Below the pieces are notes generated by a model that was given only the letters and a program-made list of their open reading frames with translations, did no database searches and was not told the DNA's origin. A DNA stretch of 64,000 nucleotides from Irineochytrium annulatum (Eukaryota; Chytridiomycota; Chytridiomycetes; Chytridiales; Chytridiaceae): contig JADGJL010000011.1 of assembly GCA_027600665.1 (NCBI GenBank), forward strand, positions 1-64,000, given 5' to 3'. Shown here in pieces: positions 40,088 to 51,908 of this stretch (its first letter is position 1; every line of letters begins with the position of its first letter). The position numbers were made by a program, and so were the translations under genes.

Positions 40088-41095
40088 ATGATTAAAGTAG
40101 GTATTAACGGTTTTGGACGTATTGGACGCTTGGCATTCCGTCGTATTCAAAATGTAGAGGGCATTGAAGTAGTAGCAATCAACGACTTGACTGACGCTAA
40201 AATGCTGGCTCATTTGCTCAAATATGATACAACTCAAGGTCGCTTCGATGGCGATGTTGAAGTACATGATGGCTTCTTCAAAGTGAACGGCAAAGAAGTT
40301 AAAGTATTGGCTAACCGTAACCCGGAAGAACTTCCTTGGGGCGACCTGGGCGTAGATATCGTTCTGGAATGTACTGGTTTCTTCACAACTAAAGAAGCAG
40401 CTGAGAAACACTTGAAAGGTGGAGCTAAGAAAGTTGTTATCTCCGCACCAGCTACTGGCGACATGAAAACCATCGTTTACAATGTAAACCATGAAATCCT
40501 CGACGGTACTGAAACTGTAATCTCCGGCGCATCTTGCACAACGAACTGCCTGGCACCTATGGCAAAAACACTGCAAGACAAATTCGGAATCGTTCAAGGT
40601 TTGATGACTACAATTCACGCTTACACTGGCGACCAAAACACATTGGATGCTCCACACCCTAAAGGTGACTTCCGTCGTGCTCGCGCAGCAGCTGAAAACA
40701 TCATCCCTAACACAACGGGTGCTGCTAAAGCAATCGGTCTGGTAATTCCAGAACTGCAAGGCAAATTGGATGGTGCAGCTCAACGTGTACCAGTAGCTAC
40801 TGGTTCCCTGACTGAGCTCGTAACTGTTCTGGGTAAAAAAGTTACTGCTGAAGAAGTTAACGCAGTAATGAAAGAAGCTTCCGACCCACAAACTTTCGGA
40901 TACACTGAAGACGAAATCGTATCTTCCGACATCCAAGGTATCACTTTCGGTTCCCTGTTTGATGCAACTCAAACTAAAGTTCTGACTGTTGGCGACCAAC
41001 AATTGGTTAAAACTGTAGCTTGGTATGACAATGAAATGTCCTACACTGCACAATTGGTTCGCACTTTGGAGCACTTTGCAAAAATGATTAAGTAA
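40088..41095 (+). CDS. gapA: Glyceraldehyde-3-phosphate dehydrogenase, NAD-dependent
   Basis: This 335-residue glycolytic enzyme has NAD-binding [15 protein letters not shown], Cys150 in [12 protein letters not shown], and the substrate loop [13 protein letters not shown]. Asp33 after the second strand (INDLTD) fits NAD preference and so the glycolytic GapA rather than gluconeogenic GapB. GGGAGG precedes the ATG. Codon use is strongly biased to a few codons (AAA, GTT, GCT, CTG), as expected for a highly expressed gene. Confidence 0.97.
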   Translation: MIKVGINGFGRIGRLAFRRIQNVEGIEVVAINDLTDAKMLAHLLKYDTTQGRFDGDVEVHDGFFKVNGKEVKVLANRNPEELPWGDLGVDIVLECTGFFTTKEAAEKHLKGGAKKVVISAPATGDMKTIVYNVNHEILDGTETVISGASCTTNCLAPMAKTLQDKFGIVQGLMTTIHAYTGDQNTLDAPHPKGDFRRARAAAENIIPNTTGAAKAIGLVIPELQGKLDGAAQRVPVATGSLTELVTVLGKKVTAEEVNAVMKEASDPQTFGYTEDEIVSSDIQGITFGSLFDATQTKVLTVGDQQLVKTVAWYDNEMSYTAQLVRTLEHFAKMIK

Positions 41096-41109
41096 TATCT
41101 GCAATAACA

Positions 41110-41146
41110 TAGAGCGGAAACAGATGCTATATTGTTTCCGCTCTTT
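41110..41146 (+). terminator. Stem-loop between gapA and pgk
   Basis: AGAGCGGAAACA and TGTTTCCGCTCT form a 12-base perfect stem followed by TTATAT, a weak T run. It is probably a partial terminator that lets some transcription into pgk. Confidence 0.65.
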
Positions 41147-41246
41147 ATATATCAATATTTTGCAAATTTCTCAAAAACACCAGGATTGACAAGGGATTTC
41201 AGCCCTTGATCGGTCCACCAAATACATGGGTGCGGAGGAAATACAG

Positions 41247-42428
41247 ATGAACAAAAAAAGTGTACGCGATATCGAATTGACAGGAAAACGGGCTTTTGTC
41301 CGTGTAGATTTCAATGTGCCGCTCGAAGATGGTAAAATTACAGATGACAAACGTATTCGTGCAACGCTTCCTACAATCAACTTCTTGATTGAAAAAGGCG
41401 CTAAAGTCATTTTGGCAAGCCACATGGGGCGTCCTAACGGCGAAGTGGTTGAGTCTTTGCGTTTGACTCCAGCAGCTGAGCGTTTGTCCGAATTGTTGGG
41501 TAAAACAGTTGTTAAAGCTGACGATTCTGTTGGTGACGCTGTTAAAGCTCAAATCGCTGAACTGAACAACGGCGACGTATTGTTGCTTGAAAACGTTCGT
41601 TTCCACGCAGGCGAAGAGAAAAATGATCCGGAACTGGCAAAACAATTTGCTGAACTGGCTGACGTTTTCGTTAACGATGCGTTTGGCGCGGCTCACAGAG
41701 CACACGCTTCGACTGAAGGAATCGCTCACTTGCTTCCAGCAGTGTCCGGTTTGTTAATGGAAAAAGAACTTGAAGTGTTGGGTAAAGCCATTTCCAACCC
41801 TGAGCGTCCTTTCACAGCCATCATTGGCGGATCCAAAGTTAAAGACAAAATCGATGTAATCGACAACCTGCTGAACATTGCAGACAACGTGATCATCGGT
41901 GGCGGTCTGACTTACACGTTCCTCAAAGCACAAGGACATGAAATTGGACAGTCCTTGCTGGATGACTCCAAACTTGATGTTGCGCTCGGTTTCATCGAAA
42001 AAGCGAAAAAATTGGGCAAAAACTTCTACCTGCCGGTAGATATCGTAGTGTCTGACGATTTCAGCGCAAAAGCAAACACACAAATCGTTGATATCGATGG
42101 CATCCCAGCAGATTGGGAAGGAATCGACATCGGTCCTAAAACACGTGAGATCTATGCTGACGTAATCAAAAACTCCAAATTGGTTGTATGGAACGGACCA
42201 ATGGGCGTATTTGAAATCGAGCCATTCTCCCACGGTACTCGTGCAGTAGCAGAAGCTTGCGCTGAGACAGAAGCTTACACTGTAATTGGTGGCGGTGACT
42301 CCGCAGCAGCAGCTGAGAAATTCAAATTGGCTGACAAGATGAACCACATCTCTACAGGTGGCGGTGCATCGCTCGAGTTCATGGAAGGTAAAGTACTTCC
42401 AGGCGTAGTGGCACTGAACGACAAGTAA
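41247..42428 (+). CDS. pgk: Phosphoglycerate kinase
   Basis: This 393-residue two-domain enzyme makes ATP from 1,3-bisphosphoglycerate. The N-terminal substrate site [23 protein letters not shown] and [13 protein letters not shown] are present. In the C-terminal nucleotide domain [17 protein letters not shown] and [12 protein letters not shown] are seen. The ATG at 41247 follows GGAGGA. A frame from 41226 adds residues without a ribosome site. Confidence 0.96.
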   Translation: MNKKSVRDIELTGKRAFVRVDFNVPLEDGKITDDKRIRATLPTINFLIEKGAKVILASHMGRPNGEVVESLRLTPAAERLSELLGKTVVKADDSVGDAVKAQIAELNNGDVLLLENVRFHAGEEKNDPELAKQFAELADVFVNDAFGAAHRAHASTEGIAHLLPAVSGLLMEKELEVLGKAISNPERPFTAIIGGSKVKDKIDVIDNLLNIADNVIIGGGLTYTFLKAQGHEIGQSLLDDSKLDVALGFIEKAKKLGKNFYLPVDIVVSDDFSAKANTQIVDIDGIPADWEGIDIGPKTREIYADVIKNSKLVVWNGPMGVFEIEPFSHGTRAVAEACAETEAYTVIGGGDSAAAAEKFKLADKMNHISTGGGASLEFMEGKVLPGVVALNDK

Positions 42429-43217
<789 letters not shown>

Positions 43218-43218
43218 G

Positions 43219-44763
43219 ATGACAGCTCCAAAACCTGTAGCATTGATCATCATGGATGGCTTTGGTCTGCGTAACACGGTGGAAGGCAACGCGGTAGCGC
43301 AAGCCAAGAAACCGAACTATGACCGTCTCATGAGCCAATTCCCACATACAACGCTGACTGCTTGCGGTGAAGCTGTAGGTTTGCCAGAAGGGCAAATGGG
43401 AAATTCCGAGGTAGGTCACCTGAACATCGGTGCCGGCCGGATCGTATACCAGGATTTGACCCGTATCTCCAAATCCATTCGTGACGGCGAGTTCTACGAC
43501 AATGAAACACTTGTCAAAGCTGTTCGCGAAGCGAAACAAAGCGGTAAAAAGCTTCATCTCTACGGCTTGTTGTCCGATGGCGGCGTACATAGTCACATCG
43601 ACCACCTGTTCGCTATGCTGGATCTGGCCAAAAAAGAAGAAATGAACGATGTATATATTCATGCCTTCATGGATGGCCGTGATGTCATGCCCGACAGTGG
43701 TAAAGACTTCATGCAGAAGCTGATCGCCAAGATTGAAGAAGTTGGTGTGGGACAAATCGCAACGGTTCAAGGTCGCTATTACGCGATGGACCGTGACAAA
43801 CGTTGGGAACGGGTGGAGAAATCATACCGCGCCATCGTTTATGGAGATGGACCGAAATACACTGACCCACTCAAAGCGGTTGAAGAATCTTATGAGAAAT
43901 CCGTATTTGATGAATTCGTTGAACCGACGGTTATCGTTAAAGCGGATGGTGAGCCGGTAGGTTTGGTAGAGAGCGGCGATTCCGTTATCTTCCTTAACTT
44001 CCGTCCTGACCGTGCAATCCAGTTGTCGCAAGTGTTCACGAACCAGGACTTCCGCGGTTTCGATCGTGGTCCGAAGTTCCCAGTGGGCTTGCACTTTGTA
44101 TGTTTGACTTTGTTTAGTGAGACGGTTGAAGGTTATGTGGCTTACTCGCCGAAGAACCTCGACAACACCCTGGGTGAAGTTCTGGTACAGAACAATAAAA
44201 AACAACTGCGTATTGCAGAAACCGAGAAATACCCGCACGTTACCTTCTTCTTCAGCGGCGGTCGTGATGTGGAGCTTCCGGGCGAAACTCGTGTACTGAT
44301 CAACTCACCAAAAGTTGCAACGTATGACCTGCAACCAGAGATGAGCGCATACGAAGTAGCAGATGCAGCAGTCCGTGAGATTGAAGCAGATAAACACGAT
44401 GCGATTATCCTGAACTTCGCTAACCCTGACATGGTTGGACACTCCGGCATGCTGGAGCCTACCATCAAAGCGGTTGAAGTAACAGATGAGTGCATGGGCC
44501 GTGTTGTGGATGCAGTACTTGCCAAAGGCGGCGTTGTACTGATCACTGCGGATCATGGTAACGCGGATATGGTGTTCGATGAGCAAGGACGTCCGTTCAC
44601 AGCTCATACAACGAACCCGGTTCCATTCATCGTTACAGATGCTAACGTTACCTTGCGTGAAGGCGGAATCCTGGCAGATATCGCGCCAACGATCCTTGAC
44701 CTGATGCAGTTGCCTAAACCGGAAGAAATGACAGGTACATCTGTTATTGCTACTCGTAAATAA
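43219..44763 (+). CDS. gpmI: Cofactor-independent phosphoglycerate mutase
   Basis: This 514-residue manganese enzyme interconverts 3- and 2-phosphoglycerate. The nucleophile serine is Ser63 in [16 protein letters not shown], with IIMDGFG at the N terminus. Other metal-site regions are [20 protein letters not shown] and [10 protein letters not shown]. Its ATG lies two bases after the tpiA stop with GAGGGGG upstream. In Bacillus, sporulation-linked acid pH inactivates this enzyme (family knowledge). Confidence 0.96.
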   Translation: MTAPKPVALIIMDGFGLRNTVEGNAVAQAKKPNYDRLMSQFPHTTLTACGEAVGLPEGQMGNSEVGHLNIGAGRIVYQDLTRISKSIRDGEFYDNETLVKAVREAKQSGKKLHLYGLLSDGGVHSHIDHLFAMLDLAKKEEMNDVYIHAFMDGRDVMPDSGKDFMQKLIAKIEEVGVGQIATVQGRYYAMDRDKRWERVEKSYRAIVYGDGPKYTDPLKAVEESYEKSVFDEFVEPTVIVKADGEPVGLVESGDSVIFLNFRPDRAIQLSQVFTNQDFRGFDRGPKFPVGLHFVCLTLFSETVEGYVAYSPKNLDNTLGEVLVQNNKKQLRIAETEKYPHVTFFFSGGRDVELPGETRVLINSPKVATYDLQPEMSAYEVADAAVREIEADKHDAIILNFANPDMVGHSGMLEPTIKAVEVTDECMGRVVDAVLAKGGVVLITADHGNADMVFDEQGRPFTAHTTNPVPFIVTDANVTLREGGILADIAPTILDLMQLPKPEEMTGTSVIATRK

Positions 44764-44806
44764 GTTACACAGCCAACATATATGAAATTGGGAAGTTTGG
44801 CGTTTA

Positions 44807-44933
44807 CCTCTGAACGGAGGCAGCAGAAATGGTCTGAAGAAGCGAAGCGTTCGCCTTTATCACAGGATTCCAACTTATGAGAATAAGTTCAAAGGAATCC
44901 GGGGATAACAGCGATCGGAAGACGATTCTGCTG
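44807..44933 (+). ncRNA. Structured RNA element between gpmI and eno (putative)
   Basis: The stretch folds by eye into a three-way junction. The outer stem is CAGCAGAA (44821-44828) with TTCTGCTG (44926-44933), continued by GTCT (44832-44835) with AGAC (44920-44923). It encloses hairpin GCGAA-GCG-TTCGC (44842-44854). It also encloses a long arm: TTATC/GATAA, GGATTCC/GGAATCC and AACTTAT/ATAAGTT, closed by a GAGA (GNRA) loop at 44879-44882. A small CCTC/GAGG hairpin precedes it (44807-44820). It is transcribed within the glycolytic operon, ending about 70 bases before eno. No riboswitch class that I know fits. Confidence 0.55.
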
Positions 44934-44990
44934 ACGAAGTGGATAAGGGGAAACACAAGGAGTCCTAATTTTCAATAAATTCAAATTTAA

Positions 44991-46290
<1,300 letters not shown>

Positions 46291-46292
<2 letters not shown>

Positions 46293-46343
46293 GCTGGATA
46301 TCCAGCTTTTACGGGCAAGCCGGGTAACCGGCTTGCCTTTTTT
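46291..46343 (+). terminator. Tandem hairpins ending the glycolytic operon
   Basis: The palindrome AAGCTGGATATCCAGCTT overlaps the eno stop. The main terminator follows: GGCAAGCCGG-GTAA-CCGGCTTGCC with six T residues. Confidence 0.9.
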
Positions 46344-46504
46344 ATTGATGCGGATTAAACGTATAATGTATGGAGTATGTAGATGGTCAAATTTAGGGTA
46401 TTGTATGAACTGCACTACTTGTATCACAACAATAGCTATGTTACAATTAAAGTAACTGTTTTTATGGTGAGATGTTATGCCCACATGGGTAGGAGGTGGA
46501 AAGA

Positions 46505-46738
46505 ATGGATATTGCTTTGAAATTGCTGCTCGTTGTCTTCTCGATCGGTCTAATCACTGTAGTATTGCTGCAGCACGGGAAAAGCGCTGGTTTGGCGGGT
46601 GCCATCTCCGGTGGTGCGGAACATCTTTTCGGTAAAACGAAAGCGCGCGGATTGGATCTTTTCCTGCAACGTGCAACGGTGGTACTGGGTGCAGGATTTA
46701 TGATTTTGTCTATTATTGTTACGGTGTTTTCCAAGTAA
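46505..46738 (+). CDS. secG: Preprotein translocase subunit SecG
   Basis: This 77-residue membrane protein has two hydrophobic helices ([19 protein letters not shown] and [18 protein letters not shown]) around the conserved loop [21 protein letters not shown]. It is an auxiliary part of the SecYEG channel. AGGAGG lies eight bases before the ATG. It heads the secG-rnr-smpB-ssrA order common in Firmicutes. Confidence 0.95.
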   Translation: MDIALKLLLVVFSIGLITVVLLQHGKSAGLAGAISGGAEHLFGKTKARGLDLFLQRATVVLGAGFMILSIIVTVFSK

Positions 46739-46788
46739 AATTGGAACGGCTGGGCAATGAATAGCTTAAGCTAATGGCTTAATTGATG

Positions 46789-46822
46789 AACCTTCGTTTC
46801 GTGGAGAAACGGGGGTTTTTTA
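46789..46822 (+). terminator. Terminator after secG
   Basis: AACCTTCGTTTC pairs with GAAACGGGGGTT (with G-U pairs), followed by six T residues. Confidence 0.75.
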
Positions 46823-47297
46823 ATAAATTTTTACGCGTCCAAACTTTACCAACAATAATCTAATCTATAGACTCCATGATTTCGGTCTTCTTCTCACTTC
46901 TGTTCGGTTTTCCTTCCTTAACATGCAACACAACCCCTATCATGTATGGATATGTCCCTCGCTTATTCGTTACGCGCGAACGCACTCCCTATAATGAATG
47001 TCATGTGTACAGAAAATTTTCGGATGTAGTCTTTTGGCAGATGCGTACAGCATGGGTATCGCATAAAATGTCTGTAGAGATACGTGAAAGCGTGATTTTA
47101 GAGGAGCGCCCGGCAACTGTGGTTTTTTTACGAGGTACGGATGGGCTGGATTGAATTCGTGTATACTAGGGTATGAGATAGTATGGGTGCGCGACTATAC
47201 TCTTCCCGACAGTGATTGCATGAAAATGGTAAGAATTCCGATACATAAACAGATGAGATCCGATTACACTTTTATGTTTCCCGAGGTGAATATATTA
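46823..47297. other. Long leader before rnr
   Basis: These 475 bases hold no supported gene. Possible -10 elements are TATAAT (46990) and TATACT (47162), without matching -35 boxes. A 92-residue frame (46876-47154) has no ribosome site. Confidence 0.35.
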
Positions 47298-50093
47298 ATG
47301 ATAACAGAACAACAATTGCTCGACTTCATGCGGGAGACCGCTTATAAACCGATGACTTATCAGGAGTTGGAACAGCACTTCGAGATCGAAGACGCAGCTG
47401 ATTTCAAAGCCTTTTTGATTATGCTGAATACGCTGGAGGAATCCGGAAAAGTTCTGCTGACCCGCAACAATCGTTATGGCATGCCAGAGCGCATGGATTT
47501 GGTTCGCGGACGTCTACAGGCTCATGCCAAAGGATTTGCTTTCCTTATTCCTGAGGATCGAGAGCACCCGGATGTGTACATTCACGCCAATGACATGAAG
47601 AGTGCGATGAATGGTGACACGGTATTGGTTAAAGTCACGTCCCAAGGCCCTTCTGGCGGTCGCCTGGAGGGTGAGATCGTCCGTATTGTTACTCGTGCGG
47701 TGACACAAGTTGTAGGGGTGTTCCAAAGCCATGAGGTTTACGGCTTCGTAATTCCGGATGACAAACGGATTAATCGCGATATTTTCATCCCGCGTACCAA
47801 TTTTGCTGGGGCGGTTGATGGACAGAAGGTTGTAGCAAAGATCGTCAGCTATCCGGAGGGCCGTGCGGCAGCCGAGGGTGAAGTGATCGAGATTCTCGGT
47901 CATAAGGATGAGCCGGGTATTGATATTTTGTCCGTTATTCGCAAGCATCAGCTGCCTGAAGCTTTCCCCGATGAAGTGGTAGAAGAGGCGGAAAAAGCAC
48001 CAGACTCTATTACCGATGAAGAAATCGTTCAACAAGGTCGCCGTGATCTGCGTGGACTGAACATTGTCACGATTGATGGCGAAGATGCCAAGGATCTGGA
48101 CGATGCTGTAAATGTAGAGAAACTGCCTAATGGTAATTACCGTTTGGGTGTTCATATTGCCGACGTTGGCTATTATGTACAGGAGAATTCCAAGCTCGAT
48201 CAGGAAGCTTACAACCGTGGATGCAGTGTGTATCTGGTGGATCGAGTTATTCCGATGTTGCCTCAGCGCCTATCCAACGGAATCTGTAGTTTGAACCCGC
48301 AGGTAGATCGCTTGACTCTGTCTTGTGAGATGGAGTTCAACGACCAGATGAAAGTTGTGAAACATGATATTTTCACGAGTGTAATCAAAACCAAAGAGCG
48401 GATGACGTATTCCAACGTCCGTAAAATCCTTGAAGGTGAAGAGCCGGAATTGCTTGAGCGTTATAAGGATCTGGTGGATGATTTTCATCTGATGAAAGAG
48501 ATCGCTTTGAAACTGCGTGCTATGCGTATGCGTCGTGGAGCGGTTGACTTTGATTTTGAAGAATCCAAAATCATTGTGGATGCAGAATGCAAACCGATCG
48601 ATATCGTGAAACGGGAGCGTTCGATTGCAGAGCAAATCATTGAAGAATTCATGTTGGCAGCCAATGAGACAGTAGCAGAGCACTTCCACTGGTTGAAGGT
48701 GCCGTTTATCTATCGTGTGCATGAAGATCCAGATCAGGAAAAACTGCAAAATTTTCTCGCCTTTGCGGCGAATTTCGGACACCAGGTCAAAGGACGTGGC
48801 AATGCAATTCATCCACGGGCCCTTCAATCGTTGCTTGAGGATATCAAGGAAACAAAAGAACAAACCGTGATCAGTACGATGATGCTTCGTTCCATGAAAC
48901 AGGCGAAGTATGATTCTGAAATGTCAGGTCACTTTGGCCTCGCGGCAGAATTCTATAGTCACTTTACGTCTCCAATTCGTCGTTATCCCGATCTCGTCAT
49001 TCACCGGGTGATTCGCGAAGTCATTGAAAATAATGGTGCTTTGCCGGAGAACCGTCAGGAGTATTTGGCAGCACGTATGGCCGATATTGCCCAGCAGTCT
49101 TCGGAACGTGAACGTGTGGCGGTAGAAGCTGAGCGGGATACGGAGAAAATGAAAAAAGCCGAGTACATGCTCGATAAAGTAGGCGAAGAGTTCGAAGGCA
49201 TGATCAGCAGTGTGACCAGCTTCGGTATGTTCATTGAACTGGAGAACACGGTTGAAGGTCTGATTCGTCTGAGCGCGCTTACGGACGACTATTACCATTT
49301 TGATGATCAGCATATGGCTCTGATTGGTGAACGGACTTCAAAAGTCTTCCGTATCGGGGATGAAGTGAAGATCCGTGTGGCACGTGTCAGCATGGAAGAG
49401 TATACGATTGATTTTGAAATGGTGGATATGAAACCTCGCGCTGAACGTCCTGGCGGCTTCGGTGGCGGACGTGGCGGCAAAGGTGGACGTCCAGGTAGCG
49501 GAGGCGGACGCGGCGGTGCCAAGGGTGGACCGGGTGGATTCAGCGGATCGCGTGGCGGCAAAGGCAGCTCAGCCAGTGCTGGAGGCAACCGTGGTGGCAG
49601 ATCACCGGAAGAGAGCAGCAAAGGTGGACGTGGCGGTCGCGGCGGAGCAGCTAGTGCAGGTGCGGGAGCAGGCTCATCCGGTGGATACGGAGGTAAAGGC
49701 GGCGGCAAACCGAAAGGTGAGCGTCGTGCTGGTGATGCTGGCGGATCGACGGGTCGGGGTAAAGGCGCGGTGAGCTTTGGTTTTGGCTCAGGTAAAGGCG
49801 GTTATAGCTCTACATCGGGTGGTTCGGATAGTAATTCAACTGGTGGACAAGGAAGTGGCCAAAGCAGCGGCAGCGGTCGCGGTGAAGGAAGCTTTAAGTC
49901 CGGCAAGGGCGGCGGTAAAGGTGGCAAGGGCGGAAGTGGACGTAAAAACACTTCGCCGAGCGGCGTATTTATCGGAGAAAACGCAACTCCTGGGGGTGCT
50001 CAGGAAGGCGGAGCACCACGTCGCAAGCGGAAGAAGAGCAAAGGCGCAGCTGGTAACGGCACGGCAGCTTTTGTGCGGAAAAAGAAAAAATAA
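47298..50093 (+). CDS. rnr: Ribonuclease R with long Gly/Arg/Lys-rich tail
   Basis: RNase R is a processive 3'-5' exonuclease that degrades structured RNA and works with SmpB-tmRNA in clearing broken messages. At 931 residues it is much longer than the usual 720-800. Order: N-terminal winged helix, two cold-shock-like domains ([18 protein letters not shown]), the catalytic RNB domain with the acidic motif [17 protein letters not shown] (about residue 258), and an S1 domain ([20 protein letters not shown]). The final 215 residues are Gly/Arg/Lys/Ser repeats such as GGGRGGKGG and end in a basic RKRKKSKG patch. ATG 47298 has CGAGGTGA upstream. The longer frame from 47151 lacks one. Confidence 0.94.
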   Translation: MITEQQLLDFMRETAYKPMTYQELEQHFEIEDAADFKAFLIMLNTLEESGKVLLTRNNRYGMPERMDLVRGRLQAHAKGFAFLIPEDREHPDVYIHANDMKSAMNGDTVLVKVTSQGPSGGRLEGEIVRIVTRAVTQVVGVFQSHEVYGFVIPDDKRINRDIFIPRTNFAGAVDGQKVVAKIVSYPEGRAAAEGEVIEILGHKDEPGIDILSVIRKHQLPEAFPDEVVEEAEKAPDSITDEEIVQQGRRDLRGLNIVTIDGEDAKDLDDAVNVEKLPNGNYRLGVHIADVGYYVQENSKLDQEAYNRGCSVYLVDRVIPMLPQRLSNGICSLNPQVDRLTLSCEMEFNDQMKVVKHDIFTSVIKTKERMTYSNVRKILEGEEPELLERYKDLVDDFHLMKEIALKLRAMRMRRGAVDFDFEESKIIVDAECKPIDIVKRERSIAEQIIEEFMLAANETVAEHFHWLKVPFIYRVHEDPDQEKLQNFLAFAANFGHQVKGRGNAIHPRALQSLLEDIKETKEQTVISTMMLRSMKQAKYDSEMSGHFGLAAEFYSHFTSPIRRYPDLVIHRVIREVIENNGALPENRQEYLAARMADIAQQSSERERVAVEAERDTEKMKKAEYMLDKVGEEFEGMISSVTSFGMFIELENTVEGLIRLSALTDDYYHFDDQHMALIGERTSKVFRIGDEVKIRVARVSMEEYTIDFEMVDMKPRAERPGGFGGGRGGKGGRPGSGGGRGGAKGGPGGFSGSRGGKGSSASAGGNRGGRSPEESSKGGRGGRGGAASAGAGAGSSGGYGGKGGGKPKGERRAGDAGGSTGRGKGAVSFGFGSGKGGYSSTSGGSDSNSTGGQGSGQSSGSGRGEGSFKSGKGGGKGGKGGSGRKNTSPSGVFIGENATPGGAQEGGAPRRKRKKSKGAAGNGTAAFVRKKKK

Positions 50094-50102
50094 AACTAAC
50101 GT

Positions 50103-50141
50103 AACTTGGAGAGAAGAATTACGATTCGTTCCTCCAAGTTA
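50103..50141 (+). other. Stem-loop after rnr
   Basis: AACTTGGAG pairs with CTCCAAGTT around a loop of about 20 bases and lacks an immediate T run. A second G-C rich stem (GGCG/CGCC near 50213-50230) is followed by TTTCTT and may be the real terminator. Confidence 0.45.
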
Positions 50142-50352
50142 AGCGTTGGAGAAATAGTCACTTTCTGCGGTGTGTTGTTTCGCACTGTCTGGAAGTGGTG
50201 TAATGAGGAGGGGCGGCAGAGGTCGCCTCTTTCTTGATTTTAACAGCCGTACTTGCTACAATTAAGGTCTGGCACGTGGTACCTTGGTGCAACAATGGGT
50301 GCGCTGCTACAGAGCATGGTACCGGCTTATTTTACGGAGAAGGAGTGAGGAC

Positions 50353-50835
50353 ATGGGCAAGAATGATGGACAGAGTAAAGTGCTCGCACAGAATAAAAAG
50401 GCTTCCCATGACTACTTCATTGAAGATACGTATGAAGCGGGCATGGTGCTTACCGGAACGGAGATCAAATCTCTTCGTAACGGCCGTGCGAATATTGGTG
50501 ATGCATTTGCCACGATTCGGAACGGTGAGATTCATATTCATAATATGCATATTAGTCCTTTTGAACAAGGGAACCGAAATAATCCACTTGATCCGACACG
50601 TACGCGTAAGTTGTTAATGCATAAAGTGCAGATTCACAAGCTGCTCGGGCTGTCGAAACAGGATGGGTACAGCATTGTGCCACTGAAGATTTATATCCGT
50701 AACGGTTATGCGAAGCTGTTGCTCGGACTGGGTAAAGGTAAGAAGCAGTTTGATAAGCGTGAGACTGCAGCCAAGCGGGATGCACAACGTGATATCCAAC
50801 GGGCAATGCGCGAGAAGCAGAAGGTTGCACGTTAA
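50353..50835 (+). CDS. smpB: SsrA-binding protein SmpB
   Basis: This 160-residue tmRNA-binding protein guides tmRNA into stalled ribosomes. Features are [29 protein letters not shown], the oligonucleotide-binding barrel, and the basic tail [17 protein letters not shown] that follows the mRNA path. AAGGAGTGAGG precedes the ATG at 50353. Its partner RNA is encoded about 590 bases downstream. Confidence 0.97.
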   Translation: MGKNDGQSKVLAQNKKASHDYFIEDTYEAGMVLTGTEIKSLRNGRANIGDAFATIRNGEIHIHNMHISPFEQGNRNNPLDPTRTRKLLMHKVQIHKLLGLSKQDGYSIVPLKIYIRNGYAKLLLGLGKGKKQFDKRETAAKRDAQRDIQRAMREKQKVAR

Positions 50836-50922
50836 GTGGAGCGTTGGGTGTGGAAGTTTTACTTTAGGTGCATAAGTTAGGTTTTCGTGATGGAGTTAGG
50901 AAGGTTGATGTTCGAGTTAAGG

Positions 50923-50966
50923 AGTCTCAAGGTTTGTCCTGTTATGGGCAAGATTGAGGCTTTTTA
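50923..50966 (+). terminator. Terminator after smpB
   Basis: AGTCTCAA pairs with TTGAGGCT, with an inner TTGTCC/GGGCAA stem, followed by a T run. Confidence 0.75.
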
Positions 50967-51162
50967 TTTGTATTAGCGAAGGTAATAGATGAGGTTGTTG
51001 AAATGTGCTATGAACTGAATTTTTGTGATATGTGTAAAAGAAGTAAGTAGGAGCATGGAATATGGCGTAGTGATGAATCAAAATTACTCGCTCTTGCGTA
51101 GTTTGCCTGATTCGTGGGTAAAATACTTAGGTGCCGTTGTTTGTGATCTGATCTGGGTAAAC

Positions 51163-51191
51163 TTTACTTCCGATTGGTGACGCGGTATAAT
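51163..51191 (+). promoter_or_regulatory. Putative promoter upstream of tmRNA
   Basis: TTTACT, 17 bases and TATAAT lie 230 bases before the mature tmRNA. A perfect inverted repeat, TGTTGGAA-CGTT-TTCCAACA (51244-51263), follows in the presumed precursor. The stretch 50967-51162 shows nothing else. Confidence 0.5.
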
Positions 51192-51364
51192 ATGTAGACG
51201 ATTGAGCCTGTTATATTGGATAACCTTGTATCTGTGCTCAGCCTGTTGGAACGTTTTCCAACAATCTGTACTATATTGGCTTGCTGCTCTATGTTATGAT
51301 TACTCATGTAGCAGACAGGAATGCCGAGTTTGAAAGAAGCATCTTTTTACCTTGGAGGAAAAAG

Positions 51365-51421
51365 ATGTGCAGCACCTTTGCTCCGTATTCACGGATTAAT
51401 CCTGGAGCCCTTCTTATATGA
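51365..51421 (+). CDS. Mini-ORF of 18 codons abutting tmRNA (tentative)
   Basis: ATG 51365 follows GGAGGA with good spacing. The frame reads MCSTFAPYSRINPGALLI and stops at TGA 51419-51421, one base before the mature 5' end of tmRNA. The start codon is paired in a nine-base hairpin (CATCTTTTT/AAAAAGATG, 51340-51367) whose loop holds the ribosome site. It may be chance. No known family. Confidence 0.25.
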   Translation: MCSTFAPYSRINPGALLI

Positions 51422-51783
51422 GGGGGCGTTTATGGATTCGACGGGGATAGTTCGAGCATGGGTAGCGGGTAGTGGGGACGCGTCCGCTTCATCAACGCTA
51501 AAGCCTATTAAACGGCAAACAACAAACAAACTACGCTTTCGCAGCCTAAGAAACTGTGTGCGTGCTTCTAACCTGCATCGCCCATGTGACAGGATTAGGG
51601 GCTAACAAGTAGTGGGATACGCTGTCACATCTCCGCCTGGGGTGTGCTGAAGAAGACAATCAGGCTGACCCAACGTATAGCCGGTTACGGGGCGATACTC
51701 GGGTGACATCAAAACTGTGACTACACCCGTAGAAGCTTATGTGTCGTTATCTTCGGACAGGGGTTCGACTCCCCTCGCCTCCA
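51422..51783 (+). ncRNA. ssrA: Transfer-messenger RNA
   Basis: This 362-base tmRNA rescues stalled ribosomes. The ends pair as GGGGGCG and CGCCTCC with the usual TTTATGGATTCGACGGGGATAG after the 5' arm. The T arm is ACAGG-GGTTCGACTC-CCCT-like near the 3' end. CCA is not encoded. The tag frame runs 51514-51549 and reads GKQQTNYAFAA, to which the charged alanine adds an N-terminal residue. The tag ends AFAA rather than the commoner ALAA. Confidence 0.95.
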
Positions 51784-51794
51784 TTAGAGTCAAG

Positions 51795-51829
51795 AAACCA
51801 TCAACCTTTAATCTGGTTGGTGGTTTTTT
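51795..51829 (+). terminator. Terminator after tmRNA
   Basis: AAACCATCAACC pairs with GGTTGGTGGTTT (one G-U), followed by T residues. An extended -10 element TGCTATAAT (51836-51844) follows for the next gene. Confidence 0.85.
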
Positions 51830-51908
51830 GGTTTATGCTATAATCTTTGTAAAATAAGCTGGTGCAAGCACGATATACTCTGTAATCTCTCAAAGGAGGC
51901 AAATAAGC

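Noticed and set aside
40082..41155. 357-codon minus-strand frame opposite gapA
   Set aside because: Biased codons of a highly expressed gene create open antisense frames. It has Ser/Phe/Cys-rich nonsense composition.
46876..47154. 92-codon frame in the rnr leader
   Set aside because: No ribosome site, and no recognisable domain despite a hydrophobic start.
49307..49708. Proline-rich minus-strand frame opposite the rnr tail
   Set aside because: It is the antisense reading of Gly codons (GGC to GCC and CCG). The plus frame is continuous with RNase R.
51321..51605. 94-codon frame overlapping tmRNA
   Set aside because: It runs through the tmRNA body, which is certain from its ends and tag frame.
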